Shown here piece after piece: positions 51,093 to 60,043 of a stretch of DNA of 64,000 nt; within the stretch, counting starts at the first letter, position 1; every line of letters starts with the position of its first letter. Location: positions 519,608 through 583,607 of the forward strand of contig NZ_JAERVO010000003.1 of assembly GCF_016798325.1 (NCBI RefSeq), written 5' to 3'. The translations under genes were made by a program, and so were the position numbers. The notes under the pieces are model-generated. The model was given only the letters and a program-made list of their open reading frames with translations, ran no database searches and was not told the origin of the DNA. This stretch comes from Marinobacter mangrovi. GTDB lineage: Bacteria > Pseudomonadota > Gammaproteobacteria > Pseudomonadales > Oleiphilaceae.

Positions 51093-52463
51093 CTAGTTCA
51101 CGATGCGGTAGCTCGGCTTGTAGGCGGCCCCCGGCAGCTTCATCCGGTTCTGCTGGACGAAGGCGGTGAGCAGCTCTTCCAGGGGCTCGAGCAGTTCCTG
51201 GTCCCCGGAGATCTCGAAGGGGCCGCGTTCCTGCACCTGACGGACGCCCTGTTCCTTCACGTTGCCGGCGACAATGCCGCTGAAGGCCTTGCGCAGGTTG
51301 GCGGCGATCAGATGGGCCGGCTGGTTCCGGTGTAGCTCCAGCTCGCGCATGCTTTCGTGGGTGGGTTCGAACGGCGCCTGGAATATCGGATCGATCTTCA
51401 GCATCCAGTTGAAATAGTAGGCGTCCTGGGCGGACCGGCGGAACGCCTGAACTTCCTCCATCCCCTGTTTCATGGTCTGGGCCACCCGCACCGGATCGTC
51501 GATGATGATCTGGTAGCGCGCCGCGGCTTCTTCGCCCAGGGCGTTGCGGATGAAGCGGTCGATCATCTCGAAATATTCCGCGTTCTCCGGCCGTCCGGTG
51601 AACACCACCGGGAAGGGCAGATCCCGATTTTCCGGATGCAGCAGCACGCCCAGCAGGTAGAGGATTTCCTCCGCCGTGCCCACGCCGCCGGGGAAGACGA
51701 TGATGCCGTGCCCGGCCCGCACGAACGCTTCCAGACGCTTCTCGATGTCCGGCAGGATCACCAGTTCGTTGACGATCGGGTTGGGCGGCTCGGCGCCAAT
51801 GATGCCCGGTTCGGTGATGCCGATGTAGCGGCCGTTCTTGACCCGCTGCTTGGCGTGGCCGATGGTGGCACCTTTCATCGGTCCCTTCATGGCGCCGGGG
51901 CCGCAACCGGTACAGATGCTCAGGCCGCGCAGGCCCAGCTCGTGACCGACTTCCTTGCTGTAGACATACTCTTCACGGCTGATCGAGTGCCCGCCCCAGC
52001 AGACCACGATGTCCGGATGGCGCCCGGCCTGCATGACCCGGGCGTTGCGCAGGATGTGGAACACCCGGTTGGTGATGGTGTCCGGGTCGTCGTTGGACAG
52101 GCCCGGGTAGCTGCCCAGCACCGAATGGGCGTAGATGATGTCGCGCAGGACCGAGAACAGGTGCTCGCGGATACCACGCAGCATCTCGCCGTCGACGAAG
52201 GCGTCGATGGGCGCGTTGATCAGTTCCAGCTTGAGGCCCCGCGGCTGGGGCACCAGACGAATGTCGAAATCCGCGTAGCGTTCCATCAGGTCCTTGCAGT
52301 CGTCGATGTCCACGCCGATGTTCATGACGGCCAGGGCGCACTGGCGGAAGAGGCGGTACAGGCCGCCTTCGCTCTTATCCTTGAGCCGGTTGACTTCATG
52401 ACTGGAGAGAATCTCCAGGCTGCCCTCGGGAGAGACCAGGGCATTGATGGTTTCCTGCGTCAT
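51093..52463 (-). CDS. ppnN: Pyrimidine/purine nucleotide 5'-monophosphate nucleosidase PpnN
   Basis: The 456-residue enzyme cleaves nucleotide monophosphates to base and ribose 5-phosphate and is a known (p)ppGpp target in E. coli. The LOG-family core has the ICTGCGPGAMKGPMKGA and FPGGVGTAEE motifs. The N- and C-terminal extensions match YgdH rather than short plant-type LOG enzymes. I chose the ATG at 52463 (MTQETINALVSPEG) as the family start; the frame extends 28 codons upstream. Confidence 0.92.
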   Translation of the reverse strand: MTQETINALVSPEGSLEILSSHEVNRLKDKSEGGLYRLFRQCALAVMNIGVDIDDCKDLMERYADFDIRLVPQPRGLKLELINAPIDAFVDGEMLRGIREHLFSVLRDIIYAHSVLGSYPGLSNDDPDTITNRVFHILRNARVMQAGRHPDIVVCWGGHSISREEYVYSKEVGHELGLRGLSICTGCGPGAMKGPMKGATIGHAKQRVKNGRYIGITEPGIIGAEPPNPIVNELVILPDIEKRLEAFVRAGHGIIVFPGGVGTAEEILYLLGVLLHPENRDLPFPVVFTGRPENAEYFEMIDRFIRNALGEEAAARYQIIIDDPVRVAQTMKQGMEEVQAFRRSAQDAYYFNWMLKIDPIFQAPFEPTHESMRELELHRNQPAHLIAANLRKAFSGIVAGNVKEQGVRQVQERGPFEISGDQELLEPLEELLTAFVQQNRMKLPGAAYKPSYRIVN

Positions 52464-52651
52464 GGAAATGCTCTTTGTTGATGGTTTCCTATGAGTGTAA
52501 CGGTTTTGGAGCGGTTCGGGAGAAGCGAGATGCACGCCAATGAACACTGTGACACACTTGCGCCCCCGCCGTTCGGACCTTGCGTATTTTTAAATGTCGC
52601 GGCACGTCGGTAGAATGTGCGTTTTTTGATCAGCCAGCCAACATCCAGATT

Positions 52652-54100
52652 ATGAATTTCCTGATACGACCCAGCGCCGAAGTAGCCATCAAGAGCAAGC
52701 CCGTCCGTCGCCAGCAGATCCGTCAGTTGCGCCAGAATGTCAGCAAAATCCTGCGTCGTGTCGACGACCGTATTCGCGTCGAAGGCAGTTGGGACCGGGT
52801 GGACGTCATCGTTCCGGACGAGCTCGACAGCCAGCCCCTCGTGGACCGGCTCGCCTGCATTCCCGGCATCAGCAATTTCCTGGAAGTCCGGGATTACCCG
52901 CTGACCACGCTGGACGACGTGGCCGAGCGCGCCCTGGCCGTCTGGGGCGAGGCGCTGGCGGGCAAGACCTTTGCCGTGCGCGGTCGGCGCACCGGTGAGC
53001 ATGACTTTTCCTCCGCCGATCTGGAGCGCCTGGTGGGCAGCGTCCTGCTGGCGCAATCCGGAGCCAGCGGTGTCAGGCTCAAGGATCCCGACGAGCAGGT
53101 GCGGATCGAAGTCATCCACGACCGTTACCACATCGTTGAGCGGCGCTTCGAAGGGCTGGGCGGTTACCCGCTGGGCAGTGTCGAAACCGCCGTATCGCTG
53201 ATTTCCGGGGGCTACGATTCCTCCGTCTCCACGTACCTGACCATGCGCCGGGGGCTGCGCACGCACTTCCTGTTTTTCAACCTGGGTGGGGCGGCGCACG
53301 AAGTGGGGGTGAAGCAGGTGGCGCATTACCTGTGGTCCCGCTACGGTTCCTCCCACTCGGTGAAGTTTATTTCGGTGCCGTTCGAAGACGTGGTGGGCGA
53401 GATCATGCGCTCGGTGGATCACCGCCATATGGGCGTGGTGCTCAAGCGCATGATGCTCAAGGCGGCGGCCGCGATCACCCAGACCGGCATGGCCAAGGCG
53501 ATTGTGACCGGCGACGCGGTGGCCCAGGTGTCGAGCCAGACCCTGGCCAACCTGAACGTGGTGGATCGCGCCAGCGAGGAAGTGGTGCTGCGACCGCTGA
53601 TCACCATGGACAAGGTGGACATCATCCGCACCGCCGAACAGATCGGCACGGAGAGTTTCTCCCGCAACATGCCGGAATACTGCGGTGTGATCTCCAGCCG
53701 ACCGGTCACCCGGGCCAAGCTGCACCGGGTCGAGGCGGAAGAGGCGAAAATGGATCCGTCGGTCCTGGAGCGGGCGATCGAGTCGCGGGTGGAAACGCCG
53801 ATCCAGCGTATCCTGGATTCCATCAGCACGCCGGAAGAGGTCGAGCTGGTGCAGACGCCGGGAGTGGATGACGTGATCATCGACGTGCGCCACCCGAATG
53901 AAGAGGAAAGGGCGCCGCTGCACCTGACCAACAACGAGGTGCTGCACATTCCGTTCTATGAGCTGAACCAGCGCGTCGACGAACTGACCGCCGACTGCCG
54001 TTATCTGCTCTACTGCGACAAGGGCACCATGAGCCGCATGCACGCCGGGCACCTGAAAGCATCCGGTGTCGACAACGTGATGGTGTACGTCCCCGCCTGA
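52652..54100 (+). CDS. thiI: tRNA 4-thiouridine sulfurtransferase ThiI
   Basis: The 482-residue protein makes 4-thiouridine in tRNA and supplies sulfur for thiamine thiazole. It has a ferredoxin-like start, a THUMP domain, the PP-loop SGGYDSSVS and a C-terminal rhodanese domain with the persulfide-bearing Cys in LLYCDKGTMSRM, as in E. coli ThiI. The ATG at 52652 is chosen because the family begins MxFLIRxSAEVAIKSKPVR; TAGAAT lies just upstream as a possible -10. A terminator follows. Confidence 0.95.
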   Translation: MNFLIRPSAEVAIKSKPVRRQQIRQLRQNVSKILRRVDDRIRVEGSWDRVDVIVPDELDSQPLVDRLACIPGISNFLEVRDYPLTTLDDVAERALAVWGEALAGKTFAVRGRRTGEHDFSSADLERLVGSVLLAQSGASGVRLKDPDEQVRIEVIHDRYHIVERRFEGLGGYPLGSVETAVSLISGGYDSSVSTYLTMRRGLRTHFLFFNLGGAAHEVGVKQVAHYLWSRYGSSHSVKFISVPFEDVVGEIMRSVDHRHMGVVLKRMMLKAAAAITQTGMAKAIVTGDAVAQVSSQTLANLNVVDRASEEVVLRPLITMDKVDIIRTAEQIGTESFSRNMPEYCGVISSRPVTRAKLHRVEAEEAKMDPSVLERAIESRVETPIQRILDSISTPEEVELVQTPGVDDVIIDVRHPNEEERAPLHLTNNEVLHIPFYELNQRVDELTADCRYLLYCDKGTMSRMHAGHLKASGVDNVMVYVPA

Positions 54101-54106
54101 GTCTTT

Positions 54107-54133
54107 AACGGGCGCCCATCAGGCGCCCGGTTT
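54107..54133 (+). terminator. Intrinsic terminator after thiI
   Basis: An 8 bp perfect stem (54109-54116 with 54122-54129) and 5-base loop, followed by GTTTCCCGTTT, lies nine bases after the thiI stop codon. Confidence 0.7.
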
Positions 54134-54139
54134 CCCGTT

Positions 54140-54361
54140 TCAATCGTCCAGCCAGCCGTCGCGAATCGAGGCTTCCAGCGCCTTGCGCTCGTAATGCTGC
54201 TCGATGGCCCGGCGTGCCGCCAGACGGCGCTTGGCCGCGGCCTGCTCCCGGTCGCGCATTTCATCACGCTGGAGATGATCGAAAATGGAAAGGATTTCAG
54301 CCTGAACCGATTCGACCGGCTGGTTCGGCTCGTGGGTGGTGGTATTGGCTGTCGTTCGCAC
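54140..54361 (-). CDS. Small conserved-looking charged protein
   Basis: The 73-residue protein is hydrophilic and helical, with a Thr/Asn-rich start and a basic, Ala-rich end (AKRRLAARRAIEQHYERKALEASIRDGWLDD). This end recalls the PA3496-type small proteins found beside envelope genes, but I cannot confirm it. There is no signal peptide. GAGG lies before the ATG. Confidence 0.55.
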   Translation of the reverse strand: MRTTANTTTHEPNQPVESVQAEILSIFDHLQRDEMRDREQAAAKRRLAARRAIEQHYERKALEASIRDGWLDD

Positions 54362-54616
54362 GCGTCACATCCTCCTCTGGAAAATGAGGAAGCGCTGCCC
54401 GATCACCGGCGCCGGTACGGTGCCGATCAACGGCCAAACCGAAAGGAATGTGCGGGCATCGCCCGACACCCTCCATTCGAATGGCTTCAGCGACTTCCTG
54501 ACCCGATTGCGTCCGGCATGCACTGTTGCCGTGCGTCGCCGGATGCAACAAAGCCTACGGCTTCCGTGTGACAACGGCGTGAAAGCCTGCCGTTGCACAA
54601 CGTTGTTTTTCTTGTG
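54362..54616. other. Gap with no convincing gene
   Basis: The 321 bp between the small minus-strand gene and the deacetylase-family gene contain no convincing coding region. A 93-codon frame at 54336-54617 has no ribosome site or recognisable features. A strong plus-strand terminator ends the region, which raises the possibility of a small RNA. Confidence 0.4.
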
Positions 54617-54656
54617 AACCGACCAGCAAGTCGCGTGCCTTTGCTGGTCGGTTTTC
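54617..54656 (+). terminator. Orphan intrinsic terminator
   Basis: A perfect 13 bp stem (54617-54629 with 54641-54653), an 11-base loop and a short T run (GGTTTTCGG) point in the plus direction. No plus-strand gene ends here; thiI already has its own terminator 500 bases upstream. It may end a small RNA or act in reverse for the minus-strand gene at 54683. Confidence 0.6.
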
Positions 54657-54682
54657 GGTTTCCAGAGTGGACGCCTTCCGCC

Positions 54683-55708
54683 TTATTGGGAGCGTCCTTC
54701 CAGCCCCCCGAAGAACTGGCGAATGTTCTCGGCCAGCGAATCGATGTCGTAGCCGCCTTCCTGCACCACCAGCGTGGGCACGTTGGCGGCGGCGATGCGC
54801 TTGCCGATGCGGGCAAAGCCTTCGGACGTGACCGAGACCTTGGCCTGCGGGTCGTTCATGTAGATGTCGAAACCCAGCGTGAGAATCAGGGCATCGGGCT
54901 GGAACAGCCGGATCGCCGTCATGGCTTCTTCCAGTTTCTCGAAGAAGAAGTCCTCCGAGGAACCGTGGGGCATGGGCATGTTGATGTTGTAGCCATAGCC
55001 TTTGCCTTCCCCTTTCTCGTCTTCGAACCCGGACACCACCGGGTAGAAGTTGGTGGGGTCGCCGTGGATCGACACGTAGAGCACGTCATCCCGGTCGTAG
55101 AAGATCTCCTGGATCCCCTGGCCGTGGTGCATGTCGGTATCGAGGATGGCGATCTTGTCGTAGCGCTTCTTCAGCGCTTCCGCGGCGATGGCGGCGTTGT
55201 TCAGGTAACAGAAGCCGCCGGCGGCGTCTTTACGGGCGTGATGGCCCGGCGGGCGGCAGACGGCGTAGGCGCTGCGGTCGCCGGCGAGGATGGCGTCGGC
55301 GGCACCGAGGGCGGTCTGGGCGGACCAATAGGCCGCCTTCCAGGTGTGCTCGCCCACCGGACAGCTGCCGTCGGCCAGGTAGCGGGCGGCCTTGGCCAGC
55401 ACACCGCGCAGGGCGTTGGGGGAGCGTACGAACACATTGGACATGACCTCGTCACCCCAGTCGTCCGGAATCGCCATCCATTCGCGGTGGCAGGATTCCA
55501 GGAAGCGTAGGTAGTTGAGATCGTGCACCTTCGAGATGGGCCCGGCCCCCTGGTCGCAGGGTTCGAGCACGTCGAACTCCAGCGAATGCAGGCCTTCGAT
55601 CATCTGGCCGGTGCGGGCGGGAACCTCCTGGGGCTGGCGCATCTGGCCGCGGGTGAAGTACGTCTTGGGATTGTGCAGATCCTGTGCAGGATGAAAGAAC
55701 GCTTTCAT
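54683..55708 (-). CDS. Histone-deacetylase family amidohydrolase, likely acetylpolyamine deacetylase
   Basis: The 341-residue zinc hydrolase has CRPPGHHARKDAAGGFCYLNNAA with the catalytic His pair, ILDTDMHHGQG with the metal Asp and His, LTLGFDIYMNDP with a second metal Asp, and VVQEGGYD. The pattern and length fit acetylpolyamine amidohydrolases, which remove acetyl from polyamines so they can be degraded or reused. A GABA shunt enzyme (SSADH) is encoded next to it, in agreement with polyamine catabolism. The chosen ATG begins MKAFFHPAQDLHNP, the usual start. Confidence 0.87.
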   Translation of the reverse strand: MKAFFHPAQDLHNPKTYFTRGQMRQPQEVPARTGQMIEGLHSLEFDVLEPCDQGAGPISKVHDLNYLRFLESCHREWMAIPDDWGDEVMSNVFVRSPNALRGVLAKAARYLADGSCPVGEHTWKAAYWSAQTALGAADAILAGDRSAYAVCRPPGHHARKDAAGGFCYLNNAAIAAEALKKRYDKIAILDTDMHHGQGIQEIFYDRDDVLYVSIHGDPTNFYPVVSGFEDEKGEGKGYGYNINMPMPHGSSEDFFFEKLEEAMTAIRLFQPDALILTLGFDIYMNDPQAKVSVTSEGFARIGKRIAAANVPTLVVQEGGYDIDSLAENIRQFFGGLEGRSQ

Positions 55709-56067
55709 AGCTCGGCTCCCTGGTTCGGTTGCGACCGGACGAAATCTGTACACGCCATCCGAGTATAAGCGTCGATTCGAGCCGGGCTCAACCCGCGTGT
55801 GCTACGGGTGCCATCCGCGCACTTGCTCCCGGCAATGACCAACCGGGGATGACTTGTCCAATGCAGATGCATCAGCCACTATGGAACGACACATGGGCTA
55901 GGTTGTCGCAGCTTGTGAGCAAGTGTCTCGCGTCACCTTTCCCCAATGATGGGTGTACTTTCAGGCAAGCTGCCGATACCTGGCAGCCTTGCATGAGCCT
56001 CAATGAGGGTGTTGCACACGTTTATAGCGCCATCGTTGGCAGGACCCTCTCATCACAAGGAGCCGAC
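55709..56067. other. Divergent intergenic region between the amidohydrolase and SSADH genes
   Basis: These 359 bp hold the start regions of both genes. I see an imperfect palindrome (55965-55974 with 55982-55992) and the small palindrome CCTCAATGAGG near 55998, possible regulator sites. There is no convincing promoter or gene; the frame open from 55729 is an upstream extension of the SSADH gene. Confidence 0.4.
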
Positions 56068-57522
56068 ATGATTCAGTCACCGTTATTGACGCATTTTGAT
56101 GGTTATATCGGAGGGCAGTGGGTCAATACTTCGACGGGCAACTCGATTGATGTCTACAACCCGGCAACGGGCGAGGTCATTGCCCAGGTCGCGTCGATGT
56201 CCGAAGACGACGTGAAACGGTCCATCAGTGAGGCGAAACAGGCGCTGCGCCTGACCGAACCCTACGATCTGGAAACCCGCCGTAAATGGTTGGTGGGGAT
56301 TCGCGATGCCCTGCTGGGCAATAAAGAGGAAGTGGGGCGGATCCTGTGCCTGGAGCACGGCAAACCGCTGAAGGAAGCCCAAGGCGAGGTGGAATACGCC
56401 GCCGGCTTCTTCGACTACTGCGCCAAGAACATCGACACGCTCGATTCCCACACCATCGATGAAAAGCCCAAGAACTGTACCTGGACGGTTCATTACCGGC
56501 CGGTGGGCGTGGCCGCGCTGATCACCCCGTGGAACTTCCCCATCGGCATGATCGCCAAGAAGCTGTCCGCGTCCCTGGCCGGCGGCTGCCCGTCGATCAT
56601 CAAACCGGCCAGCGAAACGCCGCTGACCATGATCGCCATGTTCAGCCTGATCGACCAGCACGTGGACATTCCCAAGGGTATGGTCAATCTGGTGATGGGC
56701 AAGTCCAGCATGATCGGCAAGCTGTTCTGCGAGTCGCCGGACGTGCCGATGATCAGCTTCACCGGGTCCACTGAAGTGGGCCGTACCCTGATGGCCGACA
56801 GCACCGGCTGGGTCAAGAAGCTGGCCCTGGAACTGGGCGGTAACGCGCCGTTCATCGTGTTCGATGACGCCGACCTGGACGCGGCGGCGGATAACCTCAT
56901 CGCCAACAAGTTCCGTGGCGGCGGCCAGACCTGCGTCTGCGCCAACCGCATCTTCGTGCATGAGACGGTCGCCGACAGTTTCGGTGAGAAACTGGCGGAG
57001 CGGGTTAACCGCATGACGGTCGGTGACGGCATGAAAGACGGCGTGGACATTGGCCCGCTGATCAACAAGGCCGGGTTCGACAAGGTGCGCCGCCACGTGT
57101 CCGATGCGCTGGCCCAGGGCGGCAAGCTGGTGGCCGGCCCCAATCCGGACACCCTGAGCGGCAAGGACCTGTTCTACCCGCCCACGGTGGTCACCGGCAT
57201 CACCCGGGATATGGAATGCTCCCGCGAGGAGACCTTCGGGCCGTTCGTGCCCATGGCGCTGTTCCGGGATGAGGACGAAGTCATCGAGGCGGGTAACGAC
57301 ACCGAGTTCGGCCTGGCCGCCTACGTCTTCACCAACGACGACGCCCGTGCCAGCCGGGTGATCGGTGGCCTGCGCTTTGGCCACGTGGGCTGGAACACCG
57401 GCACCGGCCCAACGCCGGAAGCGCCGTTCGGTGGCATGAAGGCCTCCGGCATCGGCCGTGAGGGCGGCATCGAAGGGCTGTTCGAATTCGTTGAACCCCA
57501 GACCGTACCCCGCGGCGCCTGA
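56068..57522 (+). CDS. gabD: NAD(P)-dependent succinate-semialdehyde dehydrogenase
   Basis: The 484-residue aldehyde dehydrogenase has the general base E255 (LALELGGNAPFIVFDDADLD), C289 as nucleophile and C291 (GGQTCVCANRIF), a pair typical of GabD. It converts succinic semialdehyde from GABA or polyamines to succinate. AAGGAG precedes the ATG at 56068. The frame is open 113 codons further up, but that part looks non-coding. A large palindrome follows the stop codon. Confidence 0.9.
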   Translation: MIQSPLLTHFDGYIGGQWVNTSTGNSIDVYNPATGEVIAQVASMSEDDVKRSISEAKQALRLTEPYDLETRRKWLVGIRDALLGNKEEVGRILCLEHGKPLKEAQGEVEYAAGFFDYCAKNIDTLDSHTIDEKPKNCTWTVHYRPVGVAALITPWNFPIGMIAKKLSASLAGGCPSIIKPASETPLTMIAMFSLIDQHVDIPKGMVNLVMGKSSMIGKLFCESPDVPMISFTGSTEVGRTLMADSTGWVKKLALELGGNAPFIVFDDADLDAAADNLIANKFRGGGQTCVCANRIFVHETVADSFGEKLAERVNRMTVGDGMKDGVDIGPLINKAGFDKVRRHVSDALAQGGKLVAGPNPDTLSGKDLFYPPTVVTGITRDMECSREETFGPFVPMALFRDEDEVIEAGNDTEFGLAAYVFTNDDARASRVIGGLRFGHVGWNTGTGPTPEAPFGGMKASGIGREGGIEGLFEFVEPQTVPRGA

Positions 57523-57534
57523 TTGCCTCCCATT

Positions 57535-57562
57535 GCGCCCGTTCCCGGCCGGGAGCGGGCGC
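57535..57562 (+). terminator. Large palindrome after gabD
   Basis: A 28-base near-perfect palindrome (one G-U), 12 bases after the gabD stop, should form a strong hairpin. The following TGTTCCTG is only mildly T-rich, so it is a probable but not textbook terminator. Confidence 0.5.
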
Positions 57563-57630
57563 TGTTCCTGCCCGATTTGAACGATTCCGCCCGCCAGACC
57601 GACATGGCGTGATCCACAGCGTCAGCTTGT

Positions 57631-57636
57631 TATAAT
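57631..57636 (+). promoter_or_regulatory. -10 box of uvrD
   Basis: A perfect TATAAT lies 34 bases before the uvrD ATG. No clear -35 and no LexA box (CTG-N10-CAG) are seen, so SOS control as in E. coli is not supported by this sequence. Confidence 0.5.
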
Positions 57637-57670
57637 CGTCGCTCTTCATTTCCCGACTGTATGGTTCCCG

Positions 57671-59836
57671 ATGGACGTCTCCCCGATCATAGATCCCCTC
57701 AACGATGCCCAACGCGAGGCCGTGACCGCCCAGAACGCCCATCTGCTGGTGCTGGCCGGCGCCGGGTCCGGCAAGACCCGCGTGCTGGTGCACCGGATGG
57801 CCTGGCTGATGCAGGTGGACCAGGTGCCGGCCACCGGGCTGCTGGCGGTGACCTTCACCAACAAGGCGGCGCGGGAGATGCGCAACCGGATCTCGGAGAT
57901 GATGAACCTGTCCGGCTACGGCCTCTGGTTCGGCACCTTCCACAGCATCGCTCATCGCCTGCTGCGGGCCCACTGGCAGGACGCCGGGTTGCCGGAAAAC
58001 TTCCAGGTGCTGGACAGCGACGACCAGCTGCGCCTGATCAAGCGGGTCATGCGCGATCTGCAGATCGACGAAACACGCTGGCCGCCGAAACAGGTGCAAT
58101 GGTTCATCAACGGCCAGAAAGACGAGGGGCTGCGGGCCGATCACATCCAGGACAACCCGGGCGACCACTTCGTTTCAGTGATGCTCAAGATCTACCGCCA
58201 GTATGAGAAGCAGTGCCAGCTCAGCGGGCTGGTGGATTTTGGCGAACTGCTGTTGCGCTCCCACGAACTCTGGCTCAAGAAGCCGGAGCTGCTGGGCCAC
58301 TACCAGCGCCGTTTCCAGCACATCCTGGTGGACGAGTTCCAGGACACCAACACCATCCAGTACGCCTGGCTGCAGGTGCTGGCCGGCCAGCGGGTACCGA
58401 TGACCATCGTCGGCGACGACGACCAGTCCATCTACGGCTGGCGGGGCGCCAAGATCGAGAACATCCAGAAATTCCAGCAGGATTTCCCGGACGCGCGGCT
58501 GGTCCGGCTGGAGCAGAATTACCGCTCCACCCAGACCATCCTCAAGGCAGCCAACGCGGTCATCGCCAATAACCAGGGCCGCCTGGGCAAGGAACTGTGG
58601 ACCGACGGCCCCGACGGTGAACTCATCAACCTCTATGCCGCCTTCAACGAGCAGGATGAGGCCAACTACATCGCCGACACCATCAGCGCCTGGGTGGATG
58701 ACGGCAACCTGCGCAGCGAAGCGGCGATCCTGTACCGCTCCAATGCCCAGTCCCGTGTGCTGGAGGAAGCCCTGCTGCGCCAGGGGATTCCGTATCGCGT
58801 CTACGGCGGCCTGCGTTTCTACGATCGTCAGGAAATCCGCAACGCCCTGGGCTACCTGCGTCTGGTGCATTACCGTCACGACGATGCGGCGTTTGAGCGG
58901 GTGGTGAACACGCCGCCGCGGGGCATCGGCGCCAAGAGCCTGGGCGAGCTGCGGGAACTGGCCACCGGCCAGAGCATTTCCCTGTGGCAGGCGGCCGAAC
59001 GGCTGCTGGAAGCCGGCGCCATGAAAGGCCGGGCCAAGACCGGCTTGCAGCAGTTCATCGCCTTGATCGAGTCCCTGGCGGCAGACCAGGACGAGCTGGA
59101 TCTCAAGCAGCTCACCCAGCGCGCCATCGAGGGCAGCGGCCTGCGGGACCATCACGCCAACGAGAAAGGCGAAAAGGCCCAGGCCCGGGTGGAAAACCTG
59201 GAGGAACTGGTCAGCGCCATGGCGGATTTCGAGGTGGAGGACGGCATCGACCCGCTCTCGGAATTCATCGCCCAGGCGGCGCTGGACGCCGGTGAGTCCC
59301 AGGCGGACGAACACCAGGACAGCGTCCAGTTGATGACCCTGCACTCGGCCAAGGGGCTGGAATTCCCGTTGGTGTTCCTGGCCGGCGTCGAGGAAGGCCT
59401 GTTTCCCCACAGCATGTCCCTGGAAGAGCCGGGGCGCATGGAAGAAGAGCGGCGCCTGGCCTACGTGGGCATCACACGGGCCATGAAACGGCTGGTGATG
59501 ACCTACGCCGAATCCCGCCGGCTCTACGGCCAGGAGAAATTCCACGCCCTGTCCCGCTTTGTGCGGGAGATTCCCGGCGACTGCATCCAGGAAGTGCGCC
59601 TGCGCAACACCGTCACCCGCCCGGCGCTGACCCAACGGCCCAACGAGGGTCTGTTCGACAGCTCGCCCATGGCCGACGCCGGTCTGCAGCTGGGCCAGCG
59701 GGTGCGCCATCCCAAGTTCGGCGAAGGCGTGGTGATGAACTGCGAGGGCAGCGGCCACCATACCCGGGTGCAGGTGAACTTCGACGATGGCGCAAAATGG
59801 CTCGTCCTGGCCTATGCTCCTTTGGAGCGACTCTGA
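57671..59836 (+). CDS. uvrD: DNA helicase II (UvrD)
   Basis: The 721-residue SF1A helicase unwinds DNA in nucleotide excision and mismatch repair. It has Walker A LAGAGSGKTRV, motif Ia AVTFTNKAAREM, motif II ILVDEFQDTN, motif III VGDDDQSIYGWRGA, motif IV EQNYRSTQTILKAAN, motif V LMTLHSAKGLEFPLVFL and motif VI RRLAYVGITRAMKRL. The C-terminal end (LGQRVRHPKFGEGVVMNCEGSG) is the UvrD Tudor-like domain that contacts RNA polymerase. It is a single gene with its own promoter. Confidence 0.95.
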   Translation: MDVSPIIDPLNDAQREAVTAQNAHLLVLAGAGSGKTRVLVHRMAWLMQVDQVPATGLLAVTFTNKAAREMRNRISEMMNLSGYGLWFGTFHSIAHRLLRAHWQDAGLPENFQVLDSDDQLRLIKRVMRDLQIDETRWPPKQVQWFINGQKDEGLRADHIQDNPGDHFVSVMLKIYRQYEKQCQLSGLVDFGELLLRSHELWLKKPELLGHYQRRFQHILVDEFQDTNTIQYAWLQVLAGQRVPMTIVGDDDQSIYGWRGAKIENIQKFQQDFPDARLVRLEQNYRSTQTILKAANAVIANNQGRLGKELWTDGPDGELINLYAAFNEQDEANYIADTISAWVDDGNLRSEAAILYRSNAQSRVLEEALLRQGIPYRVYGGLRFYDRQEIRNALGYLRLVHYRHDDAAFERVVNTPPRGIGAKSLGELRELATGQSISLWQAAERLLEAGAMKGRAKTGLQQFIALIESLAADQDELDLKQLTQRAIEGSGLRDHHANEKGEKAQARVENLEELVSAMADFEVEDGIDPLSEFIAQAALDAGESQADEHQDSVQLMTLHSAKGLEFPLVFLAGVEEGLFPHSMSLEEPGRMEEERRLAYVGITRAMKRLVMTYAESRRLYGQEKFHALSRFVREIPGDCIQEVRLRNTVTRPALTQRPNEGLFDSSPMADAGLQLGQRVRHPKFGEGVVMNCEGSGHHTRVQVNFDDGAKWLVLAYAPLERL

Positions 59837-59868
59837 GGCAGTGAGCACTTGTTCTGTCAAATGATTGC

Positions 59869-59894
59869 GACTCTCATACTTTTGAATAAGAGTC
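59869..59894. promoter_or_regulatory. Inverted repeat between uvrD and the TRAP gene
   Basis: GACTCT (59869) and AGAGTC (59889) flank 14 bases, with TTGCGA overlapping as a possible -35 and TAAGAG 16 bases later. It could be an operator for the TRAP gene. Confidence 0.3.
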
Positions 59895-60043
59895 AGCGGC
59901 CGATTTATGGTACACCCTTGGAGGATGTCGCGTTTTAGCCGGGGTTTCCGGTGCAGGAAAGAGCGCAGGAGCGCGTGACGTTTGAGTGTCCCCGTGACTC
60001 CGGCGCCTTAAAAAACAATGATAAAAGCAAGAAAGGAGAAAAC

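Noticed and set aside
54336-54617. 93-codon plus-strand frame ending at the orphan terminator
   Set aside because: Weak start, no motif and low-complexity basic composition; a non-coding RNA is the better idea.
55980-55995. Sigma-54-like box (TGGCAGCCTTGC) before gabD
   Set aside because: The GG and GC elements are too close together for a -24/-12 promoter.
57600-57671. LexA box expected before uvrD
   Set aside because: No CTG-N10-CAG sequence is present in the upstream region.
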